Shown in pieces: positions 12,401 through 22,129 of a stretch of 64,000 nucleotides of DNA. The notes under the pieces were generated by a model. That model was not told the DNA's origin. It did not search any database and saw nothing but the letters and a program-made list of their open reading frames with translations. Each line of letters begins with the position of its first letter. Within the stretch, counting starts at the first letter, position 1. Origin of the DNA: Pectinophora gossypiella (lineage: Eukaryota > Arthropoda > Insecta > Lepidoptera > Gelechiidae); NCBI RefSeq assembly GCF_024362695.1, contig NC_065413.1, forward strand, positions 14,729,511 through 14,793,510, read 5' to 3'. Made by a program: the position numbers and the translations under genes.

Positions 12401-13382
12401 TTAAAGCTTACCTGCGACCCAATCTTATGATCTATTTTGAAGAAACAAAGCACGGCAAGAGGTTTGCAATGGGGATTTTCAATAACCTTTCCAGGATTCA
12501 GAAATCCACCAATATGCCTTTATAGACAGACATAGTCCATCATAATCTAGTAATTATGAGACAGAGAAGCACAAATCATCATCTCCCTAGCATTATCCTG
12601 TTTTTCACTGGTTCTGCTACTACCTACCTCTGAAACGCATTTCTCGGGTCTCCTCACGACTTTTTCCTTCACCTTGGAGTAGTACTTGATAATTATTTTA
12701 ATCATTTACCTATGGTCCAAAGATGATTTCGAAAACAAGTTTGAATACCTATCTTAGGTTTAGGGTTCAAATTTCTTCGCATTTCTCGGTAATGTGGGTT
12801 TCCTCACAATGTTTTCTTTCACCGCTGAGCATGTGATGATAATCATGTGGTCCAAATATGAATTCGAAAACAAATTCAACATACGTTGGTTTAGGCCTGT
12901 GCTGGATTAGAACCTGCGACCTCAAAGTGAGAGGCAAGCGTTCTACCAACTGGGACTGGGAACCACAAGTCAACAGTGATTACACTAGGAAATAACCGTT
13001 AAGAAGAATTTAAATTCAAAACTTGTATGAAGATGTACCTACCTAGCTACTATATTAACTAATAAAAATACTCACCTGATTCTACTGTAATATGTGATAT
13101 TTCCAATTTAGTATTATTTATACCGTGGCTTCCCTTAGTAACGTCTAGCAGCGTCTCTGATGGATCAGTTTCTTCACCAGTAGATTTTACACCATTTCCG
13201 GAGACTTCGATACTATCAAAATCCTTATGTCCATTGTTTTTCTTACATGCGTCGCAACCAGTAGTTTCCAGAAGCAAGCATTGCATACATTTTACATGAC
13301 CGCAGCTTTCAGTCACCAAACGATTGTCTATTCCGTTCACAGGATTCTTATTTCCACAATTCACACAAACCTTAGCATTCAT
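405..13382 (-). CDS. RING-plus-C2H2 zinc-finger protein, 7 exons, C-terminus outside window
   Basis: Exons on the minus strand in coding order: 13382-13076, 10576-10452, 10036-9856, 9409-9242, 3137-2970, 1843-1713, 879-405. All introns are GT-AG and the phases (1,0,1,1,1,0,1) join without a break, giving 518 codons. Exon 1 starts with ATG and encodes a textbook C3HC4 RING pattern (C6, C9, C27, H29, C32, C35, C43, C46). Exons 2-6 encode about eight C2H2-type fingers; the one starting YTCTICKKKF is irregular, others such as YACTTCPGRF are standard with HxxxH or HxxxxH. Exon 7 is a charged, Pro-rich tail with no recognised domain, and its donor GTAAGT at 404-399 shows that coding continues left of the window. 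RING domains are usually E3 ligases and C2H2 arrays usually bind DNA; the exact orthologue and targets are unknown to me. The long intron 4 (3138-9241) holds a hAT element and SINEs. Confidence 0.85.
1440..1680. repeat. MITE2 fragments (half-palindrome copies)
   Basis: Two short blocks match the MITE2 half-site seen elsewhere here (for example 46100-46205): a Lys/Asp-free, non-coding stretch with CATCCCCC, CAGTAT and a terminal ATGTCACTTACACCC. One block is at about 1460-1545 and a shorter one at 1640-1682. They lie in the intron between zinc-finger exons 6 and 7. Confidence 0.6.
1895..2015 (+). pseudogene. RTE-type LINE fragment, 3' end of reverse transcriptase ORF
   Basis: The plus strand reads a Pro/Arg-rich stretch followed by RWRDD and then WKDMGEAFAQQ and a stop. 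This is the usual C-terminal end of insect RTE/BovB-like polymerases. Only about 40 codons remain, so it is a dead 5'-truncated copy inside the zinc-finger gene's fifth intron. Confidence 0.75.
2318..2570 (-). pseudogene. Non-LTR retrotransposon polymerase C-terminal fragment
   Basis: The minus strand encodes a Cys/His-containing tail (HKWGL-like, then CECGHPDQTISHIVNECPL, then WLRELKLDI and stop). This pattern is typical of the C-terminus of jockey/R1-like insect polymerases, where a CxCGHxxQT...H...CP zinc-knuckle-like segment precedes the stop. The rest of the ORF is missing. Confidence 0.75.
2740..2925 (+). repeat. LINE 3'-tail repeat
   Basis: This block (GTGCCGAGGTATTTCTTGCAA ... GAGCTGCAGTA ... 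GGCGGATGGGAC ... ACTGAACAAAG) recurs at 43803-43925, 54090-54240 and 54325-54425. Other copies end AATAAAG...TTTGAATTTGAAA, so this looks like the 3' UTR and tail of a LINE family rather than a gene. Confidence 0.65.
3590..3945 (+). repeat. MITE3 fragment followed by 5'-truncated SINE-A
   Basis: Bases about 3590-3700 match the interior of MITE3 (CCATGTCACATTAAC, then GTTAGTGCGACAGAG). From about 3700 the body of SINE-A follows (TTTGTGAGACTGTCCTTTG to GTGCCCAGCAGTGGGACGTA at about 3922), without the tRNA-like head that is present in the copy at 4459-4790. Confidence 0.75.
4258..4348. mobile_element. Possible solo hAT terminus
   Basis: The segment has repeated GGGAACATTCCC motifs and ends GGCACATCACTG, whose complement CAGTGATGTGCC resembles hAT terminal repeats. 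No matching left terminus or target duplication was found, so the boundaries are approximate. Confidence 0.4.
4459..4790 (+). mobile_element. SINE-A, full-length tRNA-headed copy
   Basis: The head has pol III-type boxes: A-box-like TGGTCTAGTGGTTAG and B-box GGTTCGATTCC. The body runs through TTTGTGAGACTGTCCTTTG, GGAGGGCACGTTAAGCCG and CAGTGGAGCAGCGTGGTGGA to GTGCCCAGCAGTGGGACGTA and an AT-rich tail of TAATAA repeats. Other copies lie at 3700-3945, 43990-44175, 45237-45330, 47480-47806 and 51860-52235. The head lacks a proper acceptor stem, so it is a SINE and not a tRNA gene. Confidence 0.88.
7600..7765 (+). pseudogene. LINE reverse-transcriptase scrap inside the hAT element
   Basis: The plus strand reads HNLKWDEHI, then LLYIIRKAF and LYKTYLR, which resembles the post-RT region of jockey-like polymerases (a W...H.. 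motif, then a region of Y.....R). It is under 60 codons and has no intact context. Confidence 0.6.
7860..8470. repeat. Unclassified moderately GC-rich repeat-like block inside the hAT element
   Basis: This block stands out from the AT-rich hAT interior by its base composition. It includes runs such as CCCCCATAGCCCCAGTATCCCG. The reading frames on both strands show no recognised domain. It may be a captured retrotransposon UTR; I cannot name it. Confidence 0.35.
8928..9010 (+). repeat. MITE2 half copy
   Basis: The sequence GACATTGTAACGAAATC ... GATGATTCAG-like ... GATATCAAGTAGAATT matches the left half of MITE2 (compare 46000-46080). The right half is absent. Confidence 0.65.
9560..9795 (-). 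pseudogene. RTE-type LINE C-terminal fragment
   Basis: The minus strand ends with WTRLVHNKEWRKMGETFA, the usual tail of RTE-like polymerases (W.R.A.....W...GE.FA). It is short and isolated, in the intron between zinc-finger exons 3 and 4. Confidence 0.65.
10674..12097. mobile_element. Foldback element with about 536 bp inverted arms
   Basis: Bases 10674-11209 and 11562-12097 are near-identical reverse complements with only scattered differences near the outer ends. The termini read TAGCCCAGTCAT on both sides. The 352 bp loop holds a partial transposon protein (separate entry). The element lies in intron 1 of the zinc-finger gene, so its transcript could fold into a long hairpin. I could not fix a target duplication; the flanks are A-rich on both sides. 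Confidence 0.9.
11285..11572 (+). pseudogene. Transposon-associated protein fragment (PIN/FEN-like motifs) in foldback loop
   Basis: A 95-codon frame (the first in-frame ATG is at 11285) reads TAIALSEHQKTAVIIGEDID then LLVILIG, a K-rich segment KVGKGNVKTQIYSSKSF, and HILFLHAFSGCD before a stop inside the right arm. The order EDxDLLV ... YSSKS ... HAFSGCD is what I recall from repetitive insect proteins that resemble PIN/FEN-type nuclease folds. The usual continuation after GCD is lost, so this is a truncated passenger, not a working gene. Confidence 0.55.
12120..12376 (-). pseudogene. Non-LTR retrotransposon polymerase C-terminal fragment
   Basis: The minus strand reads THPEVLVEMRLCVPDRFMER, then GRTNLHNKSPYTRAIDTIN and SLSEFR before ending. 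This is the familiar end of a lepidopteran non-LTR polymerase in which HPEVLxEMRLCVPD precedes RTNLxNKxPxTRA. It directly abuts the foldback element. Confidence 0.75.
12758..12965 (-). mobile_element. SINE-B, antisense copy
   Basis: Read on the minus strand it starts with a tRNA-like head (CCCAGTTGGTAGAACGCTTG, then GGTCGCAGGTTCTAATCCAG) and continues with AAACCAA...TTTGTTTTCGAATTC, the CATGCTCAGCGGTGAAAG segment and CCCACATTACCGAG. The same family occurs at 16348-16580, 46698-46990 and, more diverged, 28900-29170. Confidence 0.8.
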
Positions 13383-14546
13383 AGCGCCATACCATAATAA
13401 ACTTGAAGGTTAACTTCAATTCAATTCTTTCTAGAGTAGACATTTAACTAGTTTTAATTAAAATATTAAAAAATATCACAATTACTGCACAATTTATGTG
13501 TATTACGCCTTAAATAGAGGTCTAAAATCCATTAATCCTTAATTTGTTTCAGTAGCTTAGCACGATGATGTAAAAAAACGATTTGATTTATCCGATCCGT
13601 TTCTCAGTTTCTCGCACAGACCAAGTATATTAGGTAGGTACCTAGTTGTTTGACCGACCCGGTTCCGTTGACTTGACTCCGTTCCGTTCAAGCATGGTTC
13701 AAGCACAGACCAAGTAGAGATGCGTTCAAGTTTGGTTCTGTTGGTACGTTGCTTTTTATCCCATATGAAAAATGCAACGAACTTATGTTATCCATACAGC
13801 CTAGTTTGATTTCAGTTTGTTATTTTATTAACGCTTCTATATCCAGAAAAGAACTGAACTTTTTATTTTATACTACGCGGCACGTGAAATATTTTCGTTA
13901 ACAAATCGAAGCATTTTTCGAAATATTTGTTGGCGTACGATGACTTTCCTGTGGGCTAAGTTTGGTTTTAGGTCCGTGCCATAAAAGAAGTCCCGCGGCC
14001 ATGGCGCTAGTATCGCAGGATCTACCAAAGTATCTACATAGAATTAATATGGCGTCTTAATTAGTTCCACTAAAATCCGTGGGACCTCTTTCGTATCGCG
14101 TGGCGCTTACTCTACGCTACAGCCTCTACAATAGTTTTTTTTTTTGCGTTTTTTTTAGACGCTGTGAAGGTGAAGCATAGGTGAAGTGAGTGACGTCTAT
14201 TGCGTTTAGTTTAGATGTTAACGTCTTGTTTGTTATTGATGAAGTTTACTAAATTATATGTCACTATATTTTAGACATTGGGATATTAGTATTATTGATG
14301 AAATAACGAAGCCAAGAGAAATAAAAAATATCTGAATTCGTCGTATATCCATTGTACTAATAAACTGTATCGAACCTATGAACGAACGAAACGTCTAATC
14401 CAGCAGCTGCATGAAGATAATATTTTTTATCTGTTCTGTTAAACAGTTGTCAATTTGTCACTGAATTTTTAATTTCGTTTCGTACGCCTTGAAGCGTTTT
14501 TTTACGGAAAATAAATAGATAATAGTTTAAATAATATAAATCCAAT
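13383..14546. other. Spacer between divergent zinc-finger and Elongin-B genes
   Basis: This 1.16 kb stretch separates the two start codons and should contain both promoters and 5' UTRs. I see no clear TATA box or known factor site that I would defend, and no additional gene. An imperfect inverted pair (AAGAAGTCCCGCGG near 13987 and CCGTGGGACCTCTTT near 14078) may be a small MITE remnant. Confidence 0.5.
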
Positions 14547-17500
14547 ATGGTAAGTGTTACAAATTGGTTTTCGTGTACAATAATCGTGAATTTGTTGTGT
14601 AATCAATTATTTTCTGACGTATGTTTGTTAGTTTGGACATGTAACCTCAAAAATGGAATTTGTTTTCAGGATGTCTTTCTAATGATTAGGCGAAAAAAAC
14701 TAACCATCTTCACTGATGCGAAGGACACAACGACTGTACTAGAACTGAAGAAAATGATAGAAGGTGAGTGCCGTTTGCACGATTTGAGAAAAATCTATTT
14801 TTAGTAGTGAAACAATGTCGGGCGGTTTGTGCGAATTTTGTTGTTATTCGTTGGGGTACTCTTTTTGTCTTACTAGGTGTAGCGTCGCCAATTCTCTACC
14901 ATATCTCTATTTTGTGTAATTATTGAAACAAGTATATTTTATATTTAGCAGTAATTTACTTTTTAGTTTAGTATAAGTACATATCATACAATTTGCTGTT
15001 ATTTCGCCATAATGGTAGTAGTGACGCTTATATAGATAATTAGAACTTCATTTGTGGATGGGCAGGTATCCTGAAGGTGCCACCTCCGAGCCAGATGTTG
15101 TTCAACAAAGACAGCAACCTTATGGATGATGAGAAGACCTTGGCTGAATATGGACTCACATCGGCTACGGCTAAAGCTCAATGTCCTGCTCCTATTGGTT
15201 TGGCTTTAAGGTAAGTTTTTTATGAGTAACTTACACTGACCTCCATAGACTGCATTGTACATACAACATTTAAACAATGTTACTTAGATTTGAAATGATT
15301 TTGGGAAATTTAATTTTCCTTTCTTAACACACTATGATTGGTTGAAGATTCTGCATTGCCAATTGATTTTGAGGTGTACTTTTTTATAGGTATTTAGGAT
15401 AGGCAAAATCAAAGGGAGGCCTTTGCTCAGCAGCGGGAGCGTATAGGCTAAATAAGATAAGATAAACATTTGACCACAATCTCACTTGTTGGTAAGTGAC
15501 TTATTGTCAAAGGAAGATGAACATTCTGGTCTAGACCATTAATAGACCACAAAGGTCTTTTGATGTAGAATGGTAGAAACATTTTTAAACTCTTGCCAAA
15601 CATAGAAATGAGACTCTGACATTGGTAACCTAGACCTGAATTTGGCAAGATACCAAAATCCAGAATAGCTCTTCCAGAAGAGCCACCATAGAGACAATTA
15701 ATCTACACAAAAGCTCTTGGTCCAGTGGTTGAGCATTGGGCTCTCGATCCGAAGGTCCCGGGTTTTTTGGGATTAGTGGTCTAAACCTGGCAACCAAATT
15801 CGACAATAGCTCTAAATGTGGAGTCCCAACCACCTCACATATATTTCTCATCATCCTTAAACCTGTACTTACATAGAAATAAACAAATTTATATTTTGTT
15901 ATACTATATGTTTTGTAATCCTTTTTATTCGTAAATTAAATACAATTAGTCACTTTAATTGTATTTAATTTACGAATAATTTAATTGTATTTAAATTAAA
16001 ATTACAACCAATTAAAACATTTCCAATTATTACACAAACAATGCAGGTCAGTCTAAAATACCGCCCCCTCTCATACCTGGTTCAAATGTGCCCATTATAC
16101 TGGCTGCGTCACCGCGCACTATTGGAACCTGTTGAACTAGGAACGAGCTGGCGCGGGGGTCACTACCGCGGTCCCTCAAGCGCCTCCCAAACACGCGAAT
16201 ATTATTATTATTATATTGTAATTGTCAGTACCTGAAAAGTCATAGTATAGACCAGTACTATGACTTTTCAGTGTACTAATGATTTGTGAGTTTGGTTAAC
16301 ATAGATTTCTTAATAATGAAAATGTATTGAGCCAGATTAAGTAGGAGCCGTGGTAGCCCAGTTGGTAGAATGCTTGCCTCTCGCTTTGAGGTTGCAGGTT
16401 TGAATTCAGCACAGGCCCAACCCAATGATTGTCGAATTTGTTTTCGAATTTATGTTTGGATCATAAATTATTTCACATGTTTAGCAGTGAAGGAAAATAT
16501 CGTGAGGAAACCCACATTCCCGAGTAATGCATATTCGGAGGTATGTGACCTAACCTGTATTAGGCTGGTTTTATATCGGAAATGTATTATTGAACTTTGA
16601 ACTATTATTTGTAATACTTAAATGTATTGTCACTGATAGAAAGCAGTCGTATTCGATCGCATTAAGTCACATAGATTAGAAAAATACAACAAATGGAAAA
16701 GTAGTATTACTAATTAGCATGAGTAAGAAAGATACCCTTTATCATAATAGTTACAACATATACCTAGTCAATGTTCACATTGGATTGTTAATCTTCAGGA
16801 TACATTTTAAAGATAATGGTTGTACCAAACTAGATAACATTTTGATTAAACATGAAATTAAACAATGCAATAATAAGGTATATACATATACATAGGTCAT
16901 TCAAGATTCACTTTTTTAACTACTTTATTATTATTTTTTATAAACTTTCTTCTACAAACCTCGTAAAAACCTCTAGTTTGTCGAACTTGTCGAGCATCAT
17001 GTGTTGGCTGGATGGGAGGCTTTGTTTTTTTATGACAAAACTAATCAAAAGCAACATTTTCGAATCAGGAAGGAGAATGGTGAATTCGAAGCCCTGGACC
17101 TGACCCCGTACTCTTCGCCCCCGGATCTGCCTGACGTCATGAAGTCCCAGGAGACCAATGGACAGGAACAGGTACATTTTTTACTTAAATCTCCAACAGC
17201 ATTATTACAAGACAAAGACTAAAACATGGTACAACGAAACAAGGTATGCCGCCATTGCTCGCCGTTTGATGACGTAATTATTACAAATGGTAACAACCAT
17301 TAAATTGGTATCGCCAACATTCCAAAGACTTAAATTATTGAAAATTAAACTAATTACCAAATCACGTACTTAATTATATAACATGTCACATATTATTTTA
17401 AATCTAGATTATCTTTCGTCTTCGTTTCGTAATAACACTGAAAGTATTTTGTTGAACAAAAATTTGGAAATGTTCGGGTTTTTAAAAAGAAGTAGGTATA

Positions 17501-17786
17501 GTTTAAAGAAAATATATAACTTACATAACATAGCATCATACCTATATCAGCGGGCTTAGCACCGTAAGCGTGCGACTCTTTCTCGCCTCGACATAAGTCA
17601 CCCGTCACTCTCACAGTACTGCACAGAAAGAGACAGATGGATGATCTCTGTCGCGGCGAGAAAGAGTCTCGTACCGTATGCAGAGGTGTATAGTACACCC
17701 ACTGCTCGCCAGCTGTGTTTAAGACCCATGTTGTATGCAAATGTTTTTGGAGTACTGTTAATTATTTTCAGATGGATCATAACTAA
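14547..17786 (+). CDS. ELOB: Elongin-B (transcription elongation factor B polypeptide 2), 5 exons
   Basis: Exons 14547-14549, 14670-14763, 15066-15210, 17069-17171 and 17772-17786 join in frame to 119 aa. Exon 1 contributes only the ATG, followed directly by the donor GTAAGT; exon 2 continues DVFLMIRRKK, the classic Elongin-B start. The protein is a ubiquitin-like fold (residues 1 to about 80, ending PAPIGLALR) plus the C-terminal tail with SSPPDLPDVMK that contacts Elongin-C partners. Elongin-B pairs with Elongin-C in the Elongin A elongation complex and in VHL/SOCS-box cullin ligases, in nucleus and cytosol. Family length is about 118 aa, so it is complete. The last exon (five codons, MDHN and stop) is the least certain; reading through the donor at 17172 would instead give about 17 extra residues. 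Introns 3 and 4 hold SINE-B and a short palindrome. Confidence 0.93.
16041..16200 (+). repeat. Unclassified GC-richer insert in Elongin-B intron 3
   Basis: This block (ACCGCCCCCTCTCATACCTGG ... GCGCACTATTGGAACC ... ending in ATTATTATTATTATA) is GC-rich against its surroundings and ends in a short ATT microsatellite, like a SINE or LINE tail. No copy elsewhere in the window was found. Confidence 0.4.
16348..16580 (+). mobile_element. SINE-B, sense copy
   Basis: The tRNA-like head GCCGTGGTAGCCCAGTTGG with B-box GCAGGTTTGAATTCAGC is followed by the family body (AATGATTGTCGAATTTG, TTTAGCAGTGAAGGAAAA, GGAAACCCACATTCCCGAG, GGAGGTATGTGACCTAACC). It matches 46698-46990 closely over its length. Confidence 0.85.
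17560..17690. repeat. Short palindromic element in Elongin-B intron 4
   Basis: GTGCGACTCTTTCTCGCC at about 17569 is inverted as GGCGAGAAAGAGTCTCG at about 17656, with a palindromic-looking centre (CACAGAAAGAGACAG). This looks like a small MITE of about 120 bp. Confidence 0.55.
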
Positions 17787-18055
17787 GAGCGACAATGTGA
17801 ACATGCAATAACTACGGGCGCGGTCACATGTTCTACCCCCGCCAGCGCCCAGGACTAACGCCTTAACTATATTTTTTGCCTATGAACATATTTTGTTAAT
17901 AATTTATCAACGATTTGTGTTCCATTTTAACATTAATCTGCTGTGCTTCGGTCACATTTGTGGTTATAACTATTGTTTAAAGGACTGAACTTTGTCCATA
18001 GAAGTAACAACTAATACTAAGTATATTTTAACCGTGATTTAAAGAGGAACTGAAC

Positions 18056-18245
18056 ATAATAAGCCTCAGCTCAGAAACGGCGGGAACTTCGTTCCCGCGC
18101 ATTTTCATACCACAGAATAATTTTACTCCTTTATGATTTTTACGCACGTATAGATTCCTGGCCAATTAGTATGACATCCAAGAATTCTGTGGTGTAAAAA
18201 AGCGCGGGAACGCCGCGTTTCCCGCCGTTTCTGAACTGAGGCTAA
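18056..18245. mobile_element. Small MITE with GC-rich terminal inverted repeats
   Basis: The left end AGCCTCAGCTCAGAAACGGC (followed by GGGAAC) is mirrored by the right end, which reads inward AGCCTCAGTTCAGAAACGGC. The arms continue with the GCGCGGGAA motif and the ACCACAGAAT block. Total size is about 185 bp with an AT-rich loop. No target duplication is certain. Confidence 0.75.
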
Positions 18246-19685
18246 AGAAAGACACTTTTTAATGCGTGTAAGTCTTAAAGTTAGTACGAAAGGAATTATG
18301 GTACTTGGAATAATACAACGAAACATCAACTTAATGTTTTGAAAGTATAACACGCATGTGACCGCAGCATCAGTCTACACGTTTCTTTATAGTATTTTGT
18401 GATGCTTTGTACAAGAAGTGTAGCGCTTTTGTAGTGTTACCCTACGAAAAATACATTTCACTTCGGTAATATTTAAGGTTCCACACACAAAGAAATTGAG
18501 GCAAGGTACTTTTAATTACTGAAATATGGCAAGTCGAGTAGAAATATTGTATTTCTCAAGTGTAACTAGAACGGCGTGGTTTCATTGTGTTTAGAACTTT
18601 AGATTCAATGTATTACTGCGATTAAGTAGTAGCAAAGAATTTGGAAGAATTTTGAATTTAACGCCTCGTTATTGGCACTAAAATATTATTACAAACTATT
18701 GGTTTTACTAAAAAAAACTACCGGAGGCGTTCTAAAAATAAATTTAAATTCAACAGTATTCTACCAAATTCATTGACAAGTTTAATTAGAAAAAATGTTT
18801 TTTTTTATTCGATCGCGTTAGCGTATGTCATTCGTTGGAAGGCTCACTAAACGCCTGCTAAAGAACTCATCATTAAAATTACATTCACATTAACATTTTA
18901 TGAAACTAGAAAGTCTAGATCAATTCGTGCCTATAATTTTTGCACTAAAAAACTAATTATAATAATCGTATGGCTAACAGCGATGCAGTCAGTCACTCCA
19001 ATGATATTGTAGTCTCGAAAGTAAGAAGTTTGGTGTCGGCTCGAGGGTTCAAACTACGAGTAGGCAGAAACTAGATTGATAGCATAGAATAAAGAATAGT
19101 TCTATGTTTAGAACTGTAACTCTTCGCCCCGCGCCAATTCGTATCTCACCCCCTCTGGGTCTTACTTTAGTCTCAAATAGCCGTAAGCCGCTAAGTAGTA
19201 AGAAGAAGAGAGCGGACTATATCTCGTTCGCACCTGCGCATTAGGCAGCAAGCAAGTATGAGATATTTATATGGAGTATGCGGGGTGTGCTGATAGTAAA
19301 AATAGCTCAATTTATGAAACTAGACAATTACAACTTTCCTAGCTTTCACTTCTAAGTCGACGTCTTAGGAACACCTATTGAATCTACATTTTCAATCTTA
19401 TGTATTGTGAAATCTGTTATATCTTGCAAAGCATGGCGCAGGCGCTATGCGAAAGTTACTTTTATAAATAGCTGTAATCCTAAGACTTCTGTTAATGAAT
19501 AATGGTGAATATGCTAGGAACTATTAAGTACGCCACCTAGAGAACTGATTTGTTTCGCGAATTCTGTGTAAAATAGTCGAGTATCGTGCGTTGGAACCCT
19601 CGGACGCCGCGGTTTTATCGCTTTGCGCTTCACAAATTTCATCATTCGAAAATGGTAACTATTTTTCACTTCTTACATAGGGACG
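18246..19685. other. AT-rich intergenic DNA, nothing recognised
   Basis: I see only short scattered reading frames, no splice-consistent coding blocks and no copy of the repeat families defined here. It lies 3' of Elongin-B and may include its 3' UTR, because no clear AATAAA was seen just after the stop; an AATAAA occurs at about 18737 and another at about 19089. Confidence 0.5.
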
Positions 19686-19827
19686 TACAGTCATAAACAG
19701 TATCATGTACCCACTTTAGAACCCTGTCGCACTAACATATTTGACATTTAATGAGTCTTACTGTTTACTTTTTCAAAAAAGTTAATGTGACATGGTATCA
19801 AAGTGTTACATATTACTCGTGACCGTA
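19686..19827 (+). mobile_element. MITE3 copy (about 142 bp palindromic element)
   Basis: It begins TACAGTCATAAACAGTATCA and ends ACTCGTGACCGTA, which are inverted versions of each other in the family consensus. The middle holds CCTGTCGCACTAACATATTTG and AAAAAGTTAATGTGACATGG. Other copies: 31450-31588, 48906-49665 (split), 51629-51773 and 53652-53797. Confidence 0.85.
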
Positions 19828-19869
19828 CATTTATATCGTCATTGTTTACGCCTCATGTGTAATCTGCAT

Positions 19870-20251
19870 ATTGGTGCTAATTCCTGTAAATACCATCTAA
19901 TTTTATTTTAAGTTATATCTGTCATTTTCTTATCCGCCGAAAAGGAAAGGGACGAGTAATCGACAAGCATAAAATTTATGGAACACACGTCAATTTTAAG
20001 CACAAATCTAAACCAACCGTCTAAAAATTTTACATCCGTCAATAACCCGACACGGTTAAGTAGACAGCACGTCAAACGGATTGCATACCAGAGACGTACC
20101 TTTTGATTCGCCCGGGTTATTCATTCATTTACTCATTCTTCCTAAAATTAAGAGCTGTGAATCATCCGTCCCTTTCCTTTTCGACGGATATGAAAATGAC
20201 GGATATCACTTAAAATAAAATTAGGCGGTGTCTGCAGGAATCGGGGCCATT
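19870..20251 (+). mobile_element. MITE1 copy, full length
   Basis: The element is about 382 bp with terminal inverted repeats of about 85 bp. The left arm runs from TTGGTGCTAATTCCTGTAAA through CTTATCCGCCGAAAAGG, and the right arm mirrors it (CCTTTTCGACGGATATG to CTGCAGGAATCGGGGCCAT). Full copies also lie at 30842-31222 and 33655-34035, an inverted one at 34361-34708 and a split one at 48309-48866. No ORF is present. Confidence 0.9.
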
Positions 20252-20259
20252 ACGTCATG

Positions 20260-21585
20260 TAAATTGGTTTATATTTATAAATAATGATTCTATTTAAAGC
20301 GTTATTATTATATAAACTAATTTATACCGTAAAGTTTACTCTGTGTTTTGATGGCAACAAATATGAAACCTTAAAACGGTTAGGTATTAACACTGTTTTA
20401 AGCGTAGGGAAACTCACAAAGAGAAAATTATATCTATTTTTTTCGATCTATGGTCGAGATATTGATTGTAAAAAAAATCATATGGATAGGATGAGGTGGT
20501 GTGGTTAACACGCTCAACCCGGCATGACAACTCAGACTCAGATCTTTTCGGTTTAATTTTCTCTTTGTAGTTAAGTATCAGTGCGTTTTTTTTAGTAATA
20601 CATAGCCGAATAATACTGTTGTTTGTTGACATCAATATCTTTTACTCTTAAAGTGTGGTGGTTATGTAGTGTACCTAGTATTTGAGTACGATCTGCCAGA
20701 AAAGTAGTCGAATAACAAAAAGTACTCATCTGCGTTCGCTGCTACTTTTTGTTCTAGAATACAATTTGAATTAATAACGAAATTATATCAAGATTCTTGC
20801 AATAATTACTTTAGTTACTGATGTAATAGACGGACTGTACGATTTTAGGCTACTAGTAACATTGGAGTTAGAATTTAACCATTAAACTTACCTTTATCGA
20901 CTGATTCCGCAAGTATTTAATTAGTATAAAAATTTAGATTATGAAATAAAAAATTTCAAGGAAACACCTGCGTCGTTACAGCATAAATCCTTACCAAATG
21001 GATATTTAAAAAAACAACTCATGTTATCAAAACATACTCCAATGTTACTACATCTCTTCCTCATTAACATGTAAACTCATAAATACGTGTTTAATAAAAC
21101 AATGATACTGTATTCAACTGATAATAGTATAGAATGGAATATAGTTATAGCTAATTTAATTAATAGGTATATAGTAAGGGCTTTTTATATGTCATACAAT
21201 CCATTGTATTCTTCTAACATTCTTTAACAGACTATGTAGTTATCGGACGCGACTTTCACGTGCATACTATCTTTATGAAGAACAATAATACGTATAGAAC
21301 GGACACTCTCTGCCCCGCACCTATTCGTATCGATGCCGGGTTAGATTTACCTCACCCCCTCGCTGGGTCTCACTTTAGTGTAAATGGCCGAGCAGGATGG
21401 GACTGTGCTGACTGTGTCCTGAAACAGATCTGGCGGGTTAAAATGCATCGAAGCAATTCATCTATGAAAACAATACTGCAATTTGACATTTGCGCATATA
21501 AAAGTAAGTGCGCAATGCAAACAAATGTCAAATAGCAATATTATTTTCTTAGACGAATTTAATTTAACATTTTAACCTCCTTGGT
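20260..21585. other. AT-rich intergenic DNA, nothing recognised
   Basis: There is no coding block with family similarity. A degraded tRNA-like scrap (GGTGTGGTTAACACGCTCAA) occurs at about 20497 and resembles the head at 28173-28255. Confidence 0.5.
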
Positions 21586-21587
21586 AA

Positions 21588-21762
21588 CACGGAATGGCAC
21601 TTTCCTATGCTTCTATCCTTTCCTATCACTCATTTGCGATAGATAATGCGACGGCACTCGGCGGAATCGACGAGGCGGTCGGACTCCCGCTCTTTATCAC
21701 ACTCTAGCAAATGACGGTTCTGAGTGACAGAAAAGGATAGAAGCATACCAAAGTTCGACGCG
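21588..21762. mobile_element. Small MITE with GAAGCATA-type inverted ends
   Basis: CCTATGCTTCTATCCTTT at about 21604 is inverted as AAAAGGATAGAAGCATACC at about 21736. The interior is GC-rich (GCGACGGCACTCGGCGG). A single end of the same family (AAAAGGATAGAAGCATAGG) occurs at about 31902 within a PPAN intron. Confidence 0.65.
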
Positions 21763-21954
21763 GTAAGGCGGTACAGTAAGAACTAGCTTTTTATATATGG
21801 AATTTCCGGGCAACTCAATACTACTTAGGGTTAATCTGAGCGTCACAAAATAAATAGCCCTTATGGGTACCTACCGGGGTCAGCAGAATGGAACCGGGAT
21901 TTTTGTCGTTGGTAAAAATATTAAATAAAAACCAAGCATGTATAAAAACTACCG

Positions 21955-22060
21955 TACCGGGACTCCTAGGGAGTCTCACATCCCTGATAAATGCGGTTAG
22001 AACCCGGTATTATGTGTTTTTTATTATAATAAAAGCCGCGTAAACCTCAAACAATGTACA
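21955..22060 (+). repeat. One arm of the 58886-59265 foldback family
   Basis: GGGAGTCTCACATCCC ... GCGGTTAGAACCCGGTATTA ... AAGCCGCGTAAACCTCAAAC parallels the right arm of the foldback element in the OVCA2 intron (59175-59262). The partner arm is missing here. Confidence 0.65.
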
Positions 22061-22129
22061 AGCATGTATTGGTTAATAGATATTCACCTCTTTCTTTTAT
22101 AAATACTTTTTTTTCCGTTATATTTCACG

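Noticed and set aside
17172..17222. Read-through end of Elongin-B exon 4
   Set aside because: It adds a non-conserved hydrophobic tail. Splicing to 17772 gives the usual family length; I keep the read-through only as an alternative.
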